Of a DNA stretch of 64,000 nucleotides, positions 1 through 11,516 are shown piece by piece. Under the pieces are notes generated by a model, which saw only the letters and a list, made by a program, of their open reading frames with translations, did no database searches and was not told the origin of the DNA. Position numbers and translations under genes: made by a program. The stretch covers positions 50,832 to 114,831 of the forward strand of contig NW_013546966.1 in the NCBI RefSeq assembly GCF_000711695.1, in the 5' to 3' direction. How positions within the stretch are numbered: the first letter of the stretch is position 1; every line of letters begins with the position of its first letter. This DNA comes from Tilletiaria anomala UBC 951. Lineage: Eukaryota > Basidiomycota > Exobasidiomycetes > Georgefischeriales > Tilletiariaceae.

Positions 1-2
1 TC

Positions 3-756
3 CCGCCTGCTACGGCGTCAAACGAGGCCAAGGCAAAGGGTCGGAGTGTCTGGTACGATGCATTTCAAGATCCTATCGACGCTTCGAGACATGGGTACGC
101 GTTATGAAAGCTCACTGAAGCTCGCACCTCGTGCTTCTGCGCTTGAAAGGCGCCCATGCTGACTGTGTGGTTGCACTTGCTCCTTGCCCCCCCCCCTTCA
201 CAGCTTTGACATTCACATCTACTACCCAGACTACGACGAGTCTGAAACAGACCCATCCAAGCTGCACCCCAAGACCGTTCATGCATTGGCCTTGCGCGAA
301 CGGATCCGCCGAGAGTTTCCAGAGCTTCGCTGCTACCGTGCATGGCCTAAGCCGGTCGGTCCACACGTGAGCTTGGAAACGGTTGCCTTAGGATGATCGC
401 CCAAAGGCTGACCGTGGGTTCCCCGTGCGTGTTGCTTCAACTCGTATTTCTGCCAGCCCACGGCCATGTTCGAGCTAAACGTTTTCACACCCGAGCAACT
501 CGGAGCGATCATACCGTTTCTCCTTGCAAATAGAGGGTGAGTGCAAGTTTTTGGCCCGCCATAGCAAAAATGGCGCTCGATATTGAACGGCACGCCTCCA
601 CGTTCCATGCTCACTCCCGCTAGCGACCTGTCAGTCCTCCTTCATCCCAACACGCACGACGAAATCAAAGACCATACTGATTTTGCCGTGTGGTTCGGGC
701 ATCCTGTTGTTCTGAACATCGACCTGCTGCTTGAACCATCTGCCAAGAGAGACTAG
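3..756 (+). CDS. DOPA 4,5-dioxygenase-like protein, 5' part cut off by window edge
   Basis: Partial gene; its start lies before the window. Four exons read continuously: 3-94, 204-366, 457-536 and 624-756 (stop TAG 754-756), giving about 155 visible residues. The order FDIHIYYP, then VGPHPTAMFELNVFTPEQLG, then LLHPNTHDEIKDHTDFAVWF is the pattern of the DOPA 4,5-dioxygenase (DODA) family. These are small cytosolic non-haem iron extradiol dioxygenases that cleave catechols such as DOPA. The conserved histidines in HIYY, VGPHP, LLHPN and DHTDF are present. All introns have GT..AG ends and each junction keeps the family pattern, for example VGPH joined to PTAMFE. In fungi the physiological substrate is often unknown, so the specific reaction is inferred from the family. 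It converges on the gene at 988-4548. Confidence 0.85.
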
Positions 757-987
757 GATCATTATCACCAGCAACAGCAGCAGCAGGGGCGATGGAAGCA
801 TGGCTCTTTCAAGCCAGATGCCCTCAAAGTACGATCGAATGAGCCTCAACGAGGCTTGAATATATGATAGTGAACGCAATGACCACAGGCCTCGCACCGG
901 AACATGCAAACGGAATTGTAAAGGTTCATTGGAATACAACTGTGCAATTCTCGAGGACAACATACGCGCAGCGGAGCTTAAACACAC

Positions 988-3900
988 TCAGTAGCCTTCA
1001 AGGTCCAGGGCTTCGAGCGCCAAATTATCTCTTGACCCGTGCTCGTCGTCATCGTCGTCATCTTCTTCTTCCAGCTCGTCCTCCTCCTCGGCAAGCGTCT
1101 CCTCTTCCTCCTCTGCCTCTTCCTGCTCCGTCTCCGTCTCCATCTCCATCTCCGTCTCCATCTCCGTCTCAGCTTCAGCATCAGGCTCGACCTCGAGGCC
1201 TGCGCCCAGTTGCGCTGTTTGGCGCGCCTCGGGCGGTGGCAGGTAACTCGTCGGCGAGTTGATGATGCCGCCGTGCTGCATCGCCCGCGCACCCTCGTGC
1301 GATATCCCCTCGATTCGCAGCCATTGACGCTGTCTGTCTTGCCCCTTCGCATCCGCGCGGCTGCTATCGAGTACGTTCAGAGCGGGTGCAGAGAACTCGC
1401 GATATTTCAAGTCCGTTTTGTTGACGAGCGCGCCTGGTCGCGCAGGCGATGGCTGCGATGACAAGGTGGCTCCAACGGGGCTGGCGACAAGTGCATCAGC
1501 CACCTGACCAGGGTCAGTGCTACGGATGAAGCCGGCGACGTTCCCCGCGCGGGTGGGCGTAGCTTGATCTTCACACAGCATCAGCTTGCTGCCGATTGTC
1601 AAGTCGGCTCGCGAGGCCGAGGAAGAGGCGGGTAAGTCGATCAGACGTCTGGAAAGCAGCTGACTAGAGAGCAACGCCTCTTCGCCGATCACATTAGACG
1701 TTCCGGCGTTTCTGTGCGGCGAGGCTGGCTCGCATGGCGCGACGTCGCCGACATCTTGCCTGCCATCGCTGAAGCCACCACTGCTATGGTCGCTTTCGTT
1801 TCTGACTTGATTTCCCGGATCAGAAAAGAGTGTTGAACAGGTCCTCTCGTCCTTGCCCGAGGCAGACGATGTAGGCTTGGCCTTTGGGGTGGAATGCTCT
1901 GCAGCGTCCATCTCATCGTCGAGTACGACAACGTGATGCAGACGTCGTGCCTGTTGCGGAAGCATGCTTGTAGGGGATATCAGTCTTGCACCTGGCCCGT
2001 GGGTATCCAGCGAAGCTGTTGTGCCGCTAGCCGAAGACGCAAGAGCAATAGACGATGACGCTGCAGATGTCGCCTCACCCTGCACTTGCGCTTGCACGGA
2101 GAGCATCTGCAGCCTTTCAGCTAACATCTTCGAATGCGCCACTTCGTCTTGCGGCATGTGCTGCTCGTCGGAATAGGCAGAAGTGCTATCAACGGCAGCA
2201 GCCGCTGCAGAGCGTCCGAAGGCAAGCCCCAAGCCGACAGGAGCAGATTGTTGGTCCGTCATTGCGGGAGAGAGCGATTCGCCAACGCTGCTCGATGCGC
2301 TGCTGCTGCTGCCGCTGGCGTGGATATGGTGCTGCAGCCCACTGCTTCCTCGCAAATGGCATTGTGGGGTGCGCGTCCCACCGCGTGCACCACCACAGGC
2401 CTTCGCGTACTTCGGCGCATGATCTGGCGACGCGCAGTCACAGCTTCGGTTACTTGCAGCAGCAGCAGAAGAAGAAGCGTCACCGTATGCGAAGTGCATC
2501 GATGCAAAGGTAGGTGTATGCGGAGCACTGAGCAGCTCTGCTGTGTCGGCATGGCCGCTGAAGGTGTAGCTGGGGGTGCTGCTGCTGCTGCCGCTGCCAC
2601 TGCCCCTTCCCCTGGAGCTGCTGGTTACAGTGCTGCTGCGACTCATGCTGGTGCTCCCACTTGCGTAACGCGAGTGCGGGTGCGACTGATTCGCCGGATG
2701 AGAATGCAAGGGCGAGAACAAGTCCTGGTGTTCGACGTGCGCACCTCTGTTGTTGCTGCTGCTACTACTACTACTACTGCCGCTGCTGTCGACGCCGTGA
2801 TGAGAGATGATGCTATCATACAGACTCATACGCCGGGAGCGCGAGCGATTCGTGGACGTGCTTGTACTTGTGCTGCTGTTGCTGTTCAGACTTGAACCCG
2901 TGTTAGGCAGTCCAGCCATCATGCCCCGTGACAGATTCGAGTGTGAACTGGCGCGTTTGATGCCGTTGCCCTTGCTGCTTCTGAGACCACGTTCCCTCTC
3001 CCGGTGATGGCGATGATGGTTGTGATGAGGGCGGTGATGATGCTGGTGATGTCCATGTCCATGCCCGCTATGATGGTAATGCAGAGCATGATGTACCGAG
3101 AGCGGGTGCGATGGATGTGGCGGATGCTCGACATACCAATCTTGCGGCTCGAGATCGAATCCCAGCCTCTGGTGGAAATATGGGTGCGCGACTGGAAGCT
3201 GCAAGGCCCCTCTCGCAGTGGCATGGCTGATGAATCGACATACGTCCGCGTGGGACCATTTCAGCGCGGTAGCTGCTATGATGGTCGGAGTCGATGAGGT
3301 GGAGGAGGTGGGTTGGAAATTCATGGCCGGGGAGGACGAACGTGTCGAGGAAACGCTGCCAAGCATGTCTGTGGCCGTTGCAGGCATAAGCGGCATTCCT
3401 GTCGATGAAGAGGATAAGACGCTATCGGCAGTAGCACTGGCCCTATTGGTCGACTCGTTGTGCGCGTCAGTACTCTGCAGAGGCCTGCGCTCCCGTTCTT
3501 GCTCGCGGTTCCACCAGGCGAGAAACTCTTTTTCGAGATTATGCCAAGCCCACGGATCAAGAAGCGCATTCAGCGTGACCGCCTGTCCATTCTTTTGCAG
3601 CTCCTTGAATGCTTTAGAAGTAGACGAGAGCGGTAAGGTGCTCGCCCAGAGCCAACTCGGCAGCTGGCTTCGACGCGGCAAGCGCACGTGGACGGTCTTG
3701 CTTCCGCCCAAAGATGGGCCACCACCGGAACTTGCACTTGAGCTGACGTTGCCATTCTTCGCGATGTTTGGAGCTTCGGAAGAGGCGATGGTGGTAGATA
3801 CTTCAATTGGTGTGTCGCCGAAATGCCGAACGAAATCGGTGACTGACTTTGGTATACCTTCTGACGGTATCTCGCGTAACGTCCGCAGCAGTTCGGCATG

Positions 3901-4548
3901 GATGGAAGGCATGAACAATCCTTGTACTTTGCGCAATATGGCGAGCAGGAGCGGCAATATGGATTGTCCATCTAGGTCATGTACGTAGAGCGGTTGGTTC
4001 TCGCGGCAGAGAATGACCTAAAGATGACCATGTCAGACATAGTTGCACCCGCCTCAATGACACGTTCGGAGCAAACGTACCCTGAGAGCTTCGAGCGCGC
4101 TAGCCTGGGAAATACCAATCGTCTCAACCTCCTTGACCTTTTCGCACTTGATATGTACGATCCGAACATGATGCTCTTTGCACCAGTCCAGCACGACCCT
4201 ACCGCCTTCATCCTCGGCATCATCGGCGTACTTGACGAGCGATTTGGGCGTCAGGCTGAGGATGGTCCGCAGGCCGAGCTGCCGCAGGAAAGCCAGGTGG
4301 CGCGGCCGTGGGTGGGAGCCGCGGTACACAGCTTCAGCGGCGGAGGATGCTACGCTGGAGCCTCTTGTAAAACGCACTGCACCGTCGCGTGCGTCGCTCG
4401 ACGATGGCTCCGACGCCGAAGAGGATGATGGCGGTTGTGGCGACGGCGGAGGCTGCAGCGCCGCATGGGGAGGTTGGGCGGTAAATGCTACGGGCGCAAA
4501 GCGGAGAGGCGGATTAAGCGCCTTGCACTGGGAGGATTGGTGCGCCAT
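988..4548 (-). CDS. Oca4/Oca6-type atypical tyrosine phosphatase relative, predicted catalytically dead, with long disordered tail
   Basis: Two exons on the minus strand: 4548-4081 and 4017-988 (63-bp intron, phase 0), about 1165 residues. Residues roughly 72-150 carry the signature of the Siw14/Oca phosphatase family (VYRGSHPRPRHLAFLRQLGL, ILSLTP, then DWCKEHHVRIVHIKCEKVKE). After the intron comes the position of the phosphatase P-loop, but it reads YVHDLDGQSI. The H-C-x5-R motif has Asp at 170 in place of Cys and Ile at 176 in place of Arg, so phosphatase activity is not expected. The fold continues through LLLAILRKVQ. The remaining ~900 residues are low complexity (poly-Ser, His-rich, Gln), with an acidic Glu/Met/Thr hexanucleotide-encoded tail. 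Yeast Oca proteins act together in stress and cell-cycle phenotypes; the role of this one is inference. Pirin is divergent on its 5' side. Confidence 0.85.
1108..1172. repeat. Hexanucleotide-type coding repeat (GTCTCC/ATCTCC)
   Basis: Imperfect tandem triplet/hexamer array in the 3' coding region of the Oca-like gene. On the minus strand it encodes alternating Glu, Met and Thr residues before a Glu/Asp-rich tail. It is a likely site of length polymorphism. Confidence 0.7.
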
Positions 4549-5386
4549 TATGAGTTTGGCTTCGAGCCCGAATTCGAACTGCTGCCGTTATTTCTGCAGG
4601 TAGGGCTCAGTCGATGCTTGACTAGGTCGGTGCCATCTCCGCATAGCGATGAAGGGCCGGCTATGACTTTGCAGGTCTCGGAGCGCATGAAACTCTTCGG
4701 AAAGACCGTACGTCCTCCTGCACCCCATTGCAGGGCCAAGGCAAGTGCCATACATAGGACGATAGCATGTATGGAGTATCAAATACCTCACCATTGTGTA
4801 ATAAATACATCCTGCGCCTGTTCCGAATAGAATGATCAGGATGAGCTCGGTGACTAAGCGAACATTTAGTTGCCGAGCTCGACTGTTCTGTTCTGTTCCG
4901 TTCCGACTTTTGCCAGTGTGGCTAAGCCCGCTCGGATCCTCCGAGTTTATCGCCACGACATGAGAAGACCAAAGCATGCTACCTCCGTTGAGGATGAGGG
5001 TGGGGGTTTCGACGCCCCTCAGCCTCCCCTTCCTGGCTCATTCCATTCTTCCAGAACGTGTCGCTCGAATATTCAAGGTCAAGGCTGACACCCTGCGCGC
5101 AAGCCAGCCAGCAGTTTACTACTGAGGCGAGCCTCCACCGATGCCGGACACCAAGCCAGGTGTACTGCAGCAACAGGGTATAAAAACGTTTCCCCTTTCC
5201 ATCCCATCGCTCGGCTTCCTCTTTTTGACAGCCATCACCATCGCATCATCCCTCTTTCTGTACCGCAGCCCATCTCTGATCACTTCGAAAGCTCAAGGCT
5301 CAAGGCCGACAGAACGAAAAGAAACGCAAGCACACGCCACAGACACTCAACCGCTGCTCGCACCGCCGACAGCATTCCTCGCAAAC
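4549..5386. other. Divergent intergenic region between Oca-like gene and pirin
   Basis: Shared upstream region of two divergently transcribed genes. It holds a TATA-box candidate for pirin (see 5179-5185). No RNA gene or further ORF with family signature was seen. Confidence 0.6.
5179..5185 (+). promoter_or_regulatory. TATA-box candidate for pirin
   Basis: TATAAAA lies about 200 bp before the chosen pirin ATG at 5387. It sits inside an upstream in-frame open stretch starting at ATG 5141, so that stretch is better read as promoter plus 5' leader than as coding sequence. Confidence 0.45.
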
Positions 5387-6547
5387 ATGTCCGCCGCTGC
5401 GCTCCGCGCCACTTTCATCTCTCGCTCGGTCGCGACAAAGGTGCGCTCGATTAAAACGCGCGAGGGAGACGGTGCGCTTGTGCGCCGCTCGATCGGGACG
5501 CCCGCGCTGCGCAACCTGTCGCCTTTCCTAATGCTCGACCACTTCGACATTGCCCAAGGGGCCGGCTTCCCCGACCACCCGCACCGTGGCCAGACGACCG
5601 TGACACTAATGATGTCCGGGTACGTGCAACACGAGGACTTCAAGGGCCACGCGGGACTCATCGGTCCAGGCGACATGCAGTGGATGACGGCGGGCAAGGG
5701 GATCATGCACGCCGAAATGCCCCTGCACCAGGATCCTAAGACGGGTGAGGCGCTCCCGGCGCCAATCGGCCTCCAGCTCTGGATAGATCTGCCCGCGTCG
5801 TCCAAATTCACTGAGCCAACGTACCAAGAGCTCAAAGCGACGCAGATACCAACCGCCAAGCCCCGCAGCGCTGAGATCGTCGACCCGGAAGAGGAAGGTA
5901 GCGGATGGGAGGTCAAGGTGATCGCTGGCAAGTCACGTGAGTGCTGCTCTTCCCCCTCCCTTTCTTTTTTCACCTAAGTGTACTCTTTCACATTCTGAGC
6001 GTGACCTTTTTTATCTTTTCTTTGGGATGCAGACGGCGTCGAGTCACCCGTCCGATCACCGGCCAACGGTGAGTGCTGGTACTTTGACGTCAAGCTCGCA
6101 CCCGGTGGCAAGATCTTCCAGCCGCTGCCGACTGGCTGGAACGCGTTCCTGTACACGCTTCCAGGTGGCAATATCACCATCGGCAGCAACGCTGCTGCCA
6201 GCAGTGGCGAGGAGTACCAGCCGTATCACACGCTCGTGCTGTCCAACAAGGCTGCGATCGCGTCCGCGTCGGAAGCGACGGCGATGGACCGCTCGCGGCA
6301 GGAGAACGGCGTCTGGATCGCACACGCCAGCACCACGGCTGCAGAAGCGGAAGAGGCGCGCTTCGTGCTCATCGCGGGGCAGCCTCTCGACCAGGAGGTA
6401 TGGCAGTACGGGCCATTTGTGCTTGCAACGCGCAAGGACGTGCAGCAGACACTCCTCGACTTCCAGTTCAAGAGGAACGGGTTCGAGAACGCCAATGGTT
6501 GGGAGAGCAAAATTTCCAAACGCGCCAGGAGCAACTCTTTCAGCTAA
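5387..6547 (+). CDS. Pirin family protein
   Basis: Two exons, 5387-5936 and 6033-6547 (96-bp intron, phase 1), 354 residues; human pirin is about 290. The N-terminal cupin holds the whole metal site: FPDHPHRGQTTV supplies the first two histidines, and after GPGDMQWMTAGKGIMHAEMP come the third His and the Glu. The second cupin follows the intron (WYFDVKLAPGG, then the FVLIAGQPL strand). Pirins are iron-binding cupins, nuclear cofactors in animals and quercetinase-like in some bacteria; the fungal role is not settled. An ATG at 5141 is in frame, but it would add 82 residues that span the TATA candidate, so the ATG at 5387 (MSAAALRATFISRS) was preferred. The extra N-terminal residues before the cupin include RATFISRSVATKVRS, which could be a mitochondrial presequence (weak inference). 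Confidence 0.93.
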
Positions 6548-6722
6548 GCTAGCTCCCTCATTGTTCCTTGCTCAACTCCAGCTTGCCTCCCACATATTGC
6601 ACTTTACACAAGCCCACAGAACCGCGGCCCCAATTTGATTACGCTTGAAGCTCATTGCCGGATGGAGTAGGCATTCCAGAATCCAGCCGCAATGACCAGC
6701 TCAACGCCCCGTGAGACAACCC

Positions 6723-8038
6723 TCATGCCTCTCCGAGCTGTTGCTTGGTCGGTCGACTTGGGTACGCACCATCCGCACCAGTAGACCACTGCAGAGCGTC
6801 ACGGCCCCAACTCGGCAGGGTCTTGGCGATCGGCGCGAGGTGGTTGATGAACGGGTGACAGATATACCTGCTCTCCCTCTTCCCGAGCGCGTCGTTGACG
6901 ACCTTCTGCGCAATGCTCTCAGGCGTCACGAGCGGGCCGAGGAAACGGCCCAGGCTATGCGTGAAGATAAAGTCATTGAAGAGCGTCGTGCGCGTGTGCC
7001 CGATGATCGCGACGGAAGTGCGGACGTGCGGGACGCGGTACATCTTGTCGAGCTCGTAGCGGAGACTCTCGTACATGCCCAAAAGACCGTGCTTGGTGGC
7101 TACGTAGTCCGATTGGTGGCAAATACCGACCAAGCCCATAGTCGAGCTGATCGAGCAAAAGTGGCCGGCCTTGCGCTTAATCATGGCCGGCAAAAAGACC
7201 ATTGCAGTGAGGAAGTGGCTCTTAAGGTTGATATCGAGCATACGCTGGACTTTCTGCTCGTTCAAGTCCAAGATGAGCGAGTGATTGTTAATGCCGGCAA
7301 TGTTCAGTACCATCGTCGGCGAGCCGGCAGCGACGTTCTTTTCGTCGAGACCGCTTGCAGATGCAGAAGGGACATTTGCAAAGTCTGCCTTGATGCACTC
7401 TGCTACGGACTGCAGGTCTGACAGCGAGGATATGTCGCACTTATATGTCTTGACATTTGCTGTGTGTACATAGAGTCACGGGTTAGAGGCAGTCTTTCAA
7501 TGTAACAATGGCAATTATTCTTACAGTACGAAGACCCAAAGTCGAGAATATCGACGGCGGCTACATTGCAGCCTTTCTGTTGGAGTTCGACCGCATTTCG
7601 TCGATTAAGTTGATCCTGAGCAAGGCAGATGGACTACCTCTTAGAACTCACCTGATCCAAAAGTTCGACGGTGGCTTTGCCGATCCCCTGCGCACCACCA
7701 GTGACGAATGCCAATTCCTGGCCCCACTCCTTCTTGCCCCTGATCCTTTGCGGAGCCCCTAGCAGCCCATTTCTCCAGCGCACATTCAACCAGGCGCCGA
7801 AGTAGACCCCCAGGATTGCGTATGCAAATTTCAAGCGTGCATCAACGATGGACCAGGGGTTGATGTTATGGTAGAGGAACTGGAGCAGCTGCACAGGTGA
7901 GTGGGCTGCTTGTAAAAGACGACCGTCGATGTAGAGCGGCTCGATGTTGCGGTAAATCACGTACAGTAGGCAGGCCCATTTGTTGAAGATGGGCAGTGAG
8001 ACGATCCCATCGAGTGAGAAAAGGGAGAAGGACTGCAT
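6723..8038 (-). CDS. Membrane-anchored short-chain dehydrogenase/reductase (17-beta-HSD/retinol dehydrogenase-like)
   Basis: Three exons on the minus strand: 8038-7652, 7615-7525 and 7459-6723; 404 residues. The SDR core is complete: the cofactor loop VTGGAQGIGK near residue 105-115, an NAG-type motif as LNIAGINNHS, the catalytic serine in SISSTMG, and the YVATK active-site pair. The ~95 residues before the Rossmann fold are hydrophobic and aromatic (LLQFLYHNINPWSIVDARLK and neighbours), as in lipid-droplet or ER-bound SDR16C-like enzymes; membrane association is inference. The exon 2 reading (GCNVAAVDILDFGSSY) places the acidic residue after beta2 that usually favours NAD. The open frame extends upstream to 8119 without ATG, so ATG 8038 was chosen. 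Substrate is not predictable. Confidence 0.9.
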
Positions 8039-11000
8039 ATTTAGCTGTATCTCCAGCTGGTGTAGACGAGCGAAAGGATCTTTCGATATCTTGCGTCTCA
8101 GGTTTGGTTCAGAGAACAAGGCAAACGATAATGCGAAGGAGTGAGAAAATCAACGTTCGACGAGGGGATGAGCCTACCCTCCCAATCTCCAGGCCAGAAA
8201 AATTTCGAAGTCTTAAACGTCGACAACGATGACAAGAACAAGGAGCTGGGGTTGCTGGAGATATCATGCTGTTGGTAGCGACGGACGAAATGCAACAAAA
8301 GCTCATAAAGTGACCTCCAGTGCCATTTCACTGTGCCCCACTCGGTGCAACACATAAGATATCAATCCCACAATCAAATCTCGGATGCCGCGGAAAGAGC
8401 TAACGACGCAGCCCTAATTGCATAAACAGTCTTTCAGTTCAAGAGTCGGCATTCGCGGAAGCGCTCTGCTCGCACAACTCCACTTTCTTGGTTCTTCCAC
8501 TTAGAGTCCAGATGGACGCTTCGAGGTGCGTTTGCCCTGGAGATTAAACATTGGGTTTCAGATGCTCATCAGGGTCTGCGACCTTGTCTAATCATCGTGA
8601 ATATCAGCCAAGGACTGGCACAGGATTGCAGGCTTCAGGCTTCACGGCTGCTTTCAGGAACGGGTGGCAGCAGCTGCGGCATACTCATCACAGCTGCTGG
8701 CGCCGGGTAGCGGCTAGCCAGGAAGACGGGTCTCCCTGAGTCGGCCTTAGTATTGTTTCACTGGAAGGACTGCAGCAATACGGCTATATATCCCGTGTAG
8801 GTCAGAAAGCCTGGTGAGTACAATACACAGCCGTAGTGCACAGGATCTTCTCTCACCTTGTGATCTCAGAAGCTCAGAAAGCGAATCGCAGGATCAGGAT
8901 CTCAGAGCTCAGAGCTCCACATCTCAGGCACTCTTGTGGGATACCAAATTCTACCGTAGTCTACATATGATTCGCCTATATGTACAGACTGAGGAACACC
9001 TCTACTCGTATCTAGCCGACGAAAGTGAACGTGCAGCAAATGCACGTCAGCGGCGGGATGTACGCTGACACGCTTCTGTAATGGCATTTTCTGCTCTTCA
9101 TCACAATTTACTCGCGTCCAATGTGGTGTCCTGCAATCTCGCCTGCTGGGATCGAGCCCTGTCCGATCTAAAATACGTCTATCATTTCTGGGGTTGAGGT
9201 CAGTGGAGACACAAGTCGACACGGACCACATTACCTTGCGTGAATTCCGAGGAACTTTCAATAAGTTTCTCTCATCCTACAGGGTATGAAGCACAAATTA
9301 GGAGTATTGGTTGGATTCAAACTTGTCAAATTGCTGCCCTTCTGCTGTGTCACTGATATACGACTGCGATAGACGGTCTTTCTATGAGTGCGTTTGCGAA
9401 ACTGATGCAGGTGGAACGATACCAGGTCAAAAATATGCGGTGATTCCACTCGGAACCAGGGATGCCTACCTGGTCCGGTGTTCTACGTGCACCTGGAAGT
9501 AGGTTTGCAAACCAGAAGGTGATTTTAGGGTGGTGTTCCTGAGGTGGTATCCCGTTTGATGCCATCAACAGAAGGTTTGGTTGGTCGGCTTCAGAGCAGT
9601 GTCCACCCACCACTCCCCTTGATACTGTTTGACCCAAAAGCGCACCATCATTGGCGAGCTCGACACCTCGACCATCCATGCATAGGCTTAATTCCTGGCA
9701 ACTTCACAAAATTTGCATCCTTACTCCCGCCACGTCGTGATGGTGGCTGGATTGAAAGTCACCTGTAGGACTGATTCAGGAGCCACGTCTCTTTAATACG
9801 GACAGAAACGGGAGTTGATCCGGCGGGTCAGTTTCATTCATGCACTCCGTATCCATAGAACCCACAGAGCATCAAATGCCCTTACTTCAGATGCACCAGC
9901 AACGCTGACGACAGCTTGGCGGGCTCCTTCAGCGCAAAAGATGTATACGTGAAAGTACTGTGTTATGGGGAACTTGTTGCAATATGTGTTGGAATAATAT
10001 GATTACCGCATCGTCCGCAGAATACGTAGTAAAGTAAGTGCATGGAAAGGCATCCAACTGCTCTGGGTGCATAAATATTCTCCATGGCCAGCGTAAAGGA
10101 AAGACCGGAGGAGCAGATCAGCACCCATTGGCGTTACAGGTGGTCTCGCTGCACCAGGGGGTCGGTGCGACGCCTGCAACGCGGTCGAGGATGGCGGCAG
10201 CCCTTGAATAGCCTCTGCTGTCACGATTCCATGCTGTTCGGATTGCTGTGCCGCACTAGCGGCAGCTTCTGCGTTGACCTGAAATGGTTTCCCCACGATT
10301 TCTGCTGCTTGTGGGACCTTCTGCGCGTGGTTCACTCTGACCTCGCGGCCACCTTCTCCAAGGTTCGAGTTGGGCATGTAACATCGGTGCCATCCCTAAA
10401 ATGCAAGCCTCTGTGGTTGCATGCGATGAAATTGTCACGGACACCTGTTTTGGCCAGCACGTGCAAACTCTCAGCATGTAACATGTGGGCTGAGATGCAC
10501 CATGGGTTGCCTCTGACCTCATGGTACTTTGCCTTGTCTGCTCCTGCACAACCTCATGGAGTACGGACATGTCCTCAATGGAAGTTGATGTCACCTTCAT
10601 TTCGTCAGCGACGACTTCAATCGCATTGCCGGACGCAGCGTATGTCCTGCCAGTGACTGTGCACGTTTGCAGCGTTTTGCGACGCTGTCAGTGGCGAGGG
10701 AACGCGTGCACAAGATGCGTCAGTGCTACCGCAAGCAAAACAAGCTTGCGAAGGGACTAGGCTACAAGCCGTTCATCTGGAGCAGAGACGGCGGGCGCCA
10801 TAGACATCACGGTGATCTCCATCGGAACACCTTGGCAGCACCTGGACCTGAGAAGGAATATTTTGTGCTTGTCTTCGCCAAGAAAAGGTGATAATCGGTG
10901 AGATAATATGATATTAGTCGAAAGAACGCTACTGGAAAAAAATACTGTTTCTACTAGTTGAAGTTGGGCAATCCAGGTAGCGGACTTGAAACCCTCAGAG

Positions 11001-11516
11001 CCTTACTGGCCGGGCCTATAGTCCGTCGCCAGATCGGTGCGAGCTGCACACCAACTATAGCCCTTCGCCAGACCGACGAGAGCTGCGCGTTGTCGCTCTG
11101 AAGACACGGTCCGGCGACCGAAACCATAGGGAAAGCAACCAAAGTTGCGAGCAGCCAGACGGAGATTCCGGATCGTCCGCAATCAGTGGCTTGCTATGTC
11201 ATCATTCCGCTCCAACATGCAGTGAGAGCGAGGCGCAGCTCAACCGGTGGCGCCAACGTGCGACAGGCGAAAGGACGACGTTCGTCGTGTATCAGCGCTC
11301 AGCTTTGCGCGTCAAAATGGAGAACCACGAACACGGCCGGTAAGAGAGCCTTCAAGGCGCTGCGTTCCCACTTTGGAGCTCCCCAGACCGAAGCTTTGAA
11401 GCTGCTATTCTTGGCTGCAGTACATGCAGCATCGCCGTTGCGCCGAGTGGCTATTCACGGAGCCGGCGAGGGTGCCGCTCTGATCTGCAGCGTCGACTGC
11501 AGCTGTAAGCACGTCC
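8039..11516. other. Gene-poor interval of about 3.5 kb
   Basis: No ORF here has a recognisable domain. Three weak candidates were seen. The first is a possible Cys-rich terminal exon on + at about 9299-9502. The second is a minus-strand pair of open stretches (about 10600-10520 and 10377-10003) that could be joined by an intron ending near 10395; the downstream one has an Ala/Gln-rich helix-like composition. The third is a generic upstream region of the regulator at 11517. Codon pattern and splice signals are too weak to call a gene. No tRNA or transposon peptide was recognised. Confidence 0.5.

Noticed and set aside
2134-2895. 253-codon plus-strand open frame
   Set aside because: Antisense of the low-complexity part of the Oca-like gene; no domain and highly repetitive composition.
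3218-3988. 256-codon plus-strand open frame
   Set aside because: Antisense shadow of the Oca-like coding region, which is supported by family conservation.
5141-5386. Upstream in-frame start for pirin adding 82 residues with a hydrophobic segment
   Set aside because: It spans a TATA-box candidate and has no family similarity; ATG 5387 fits better.
9130-9165. tRNA-like B-box (GGATCGAGCCC)
   Set aside because: No A-box, acceptor stem or cloverleaf could be formed around it.
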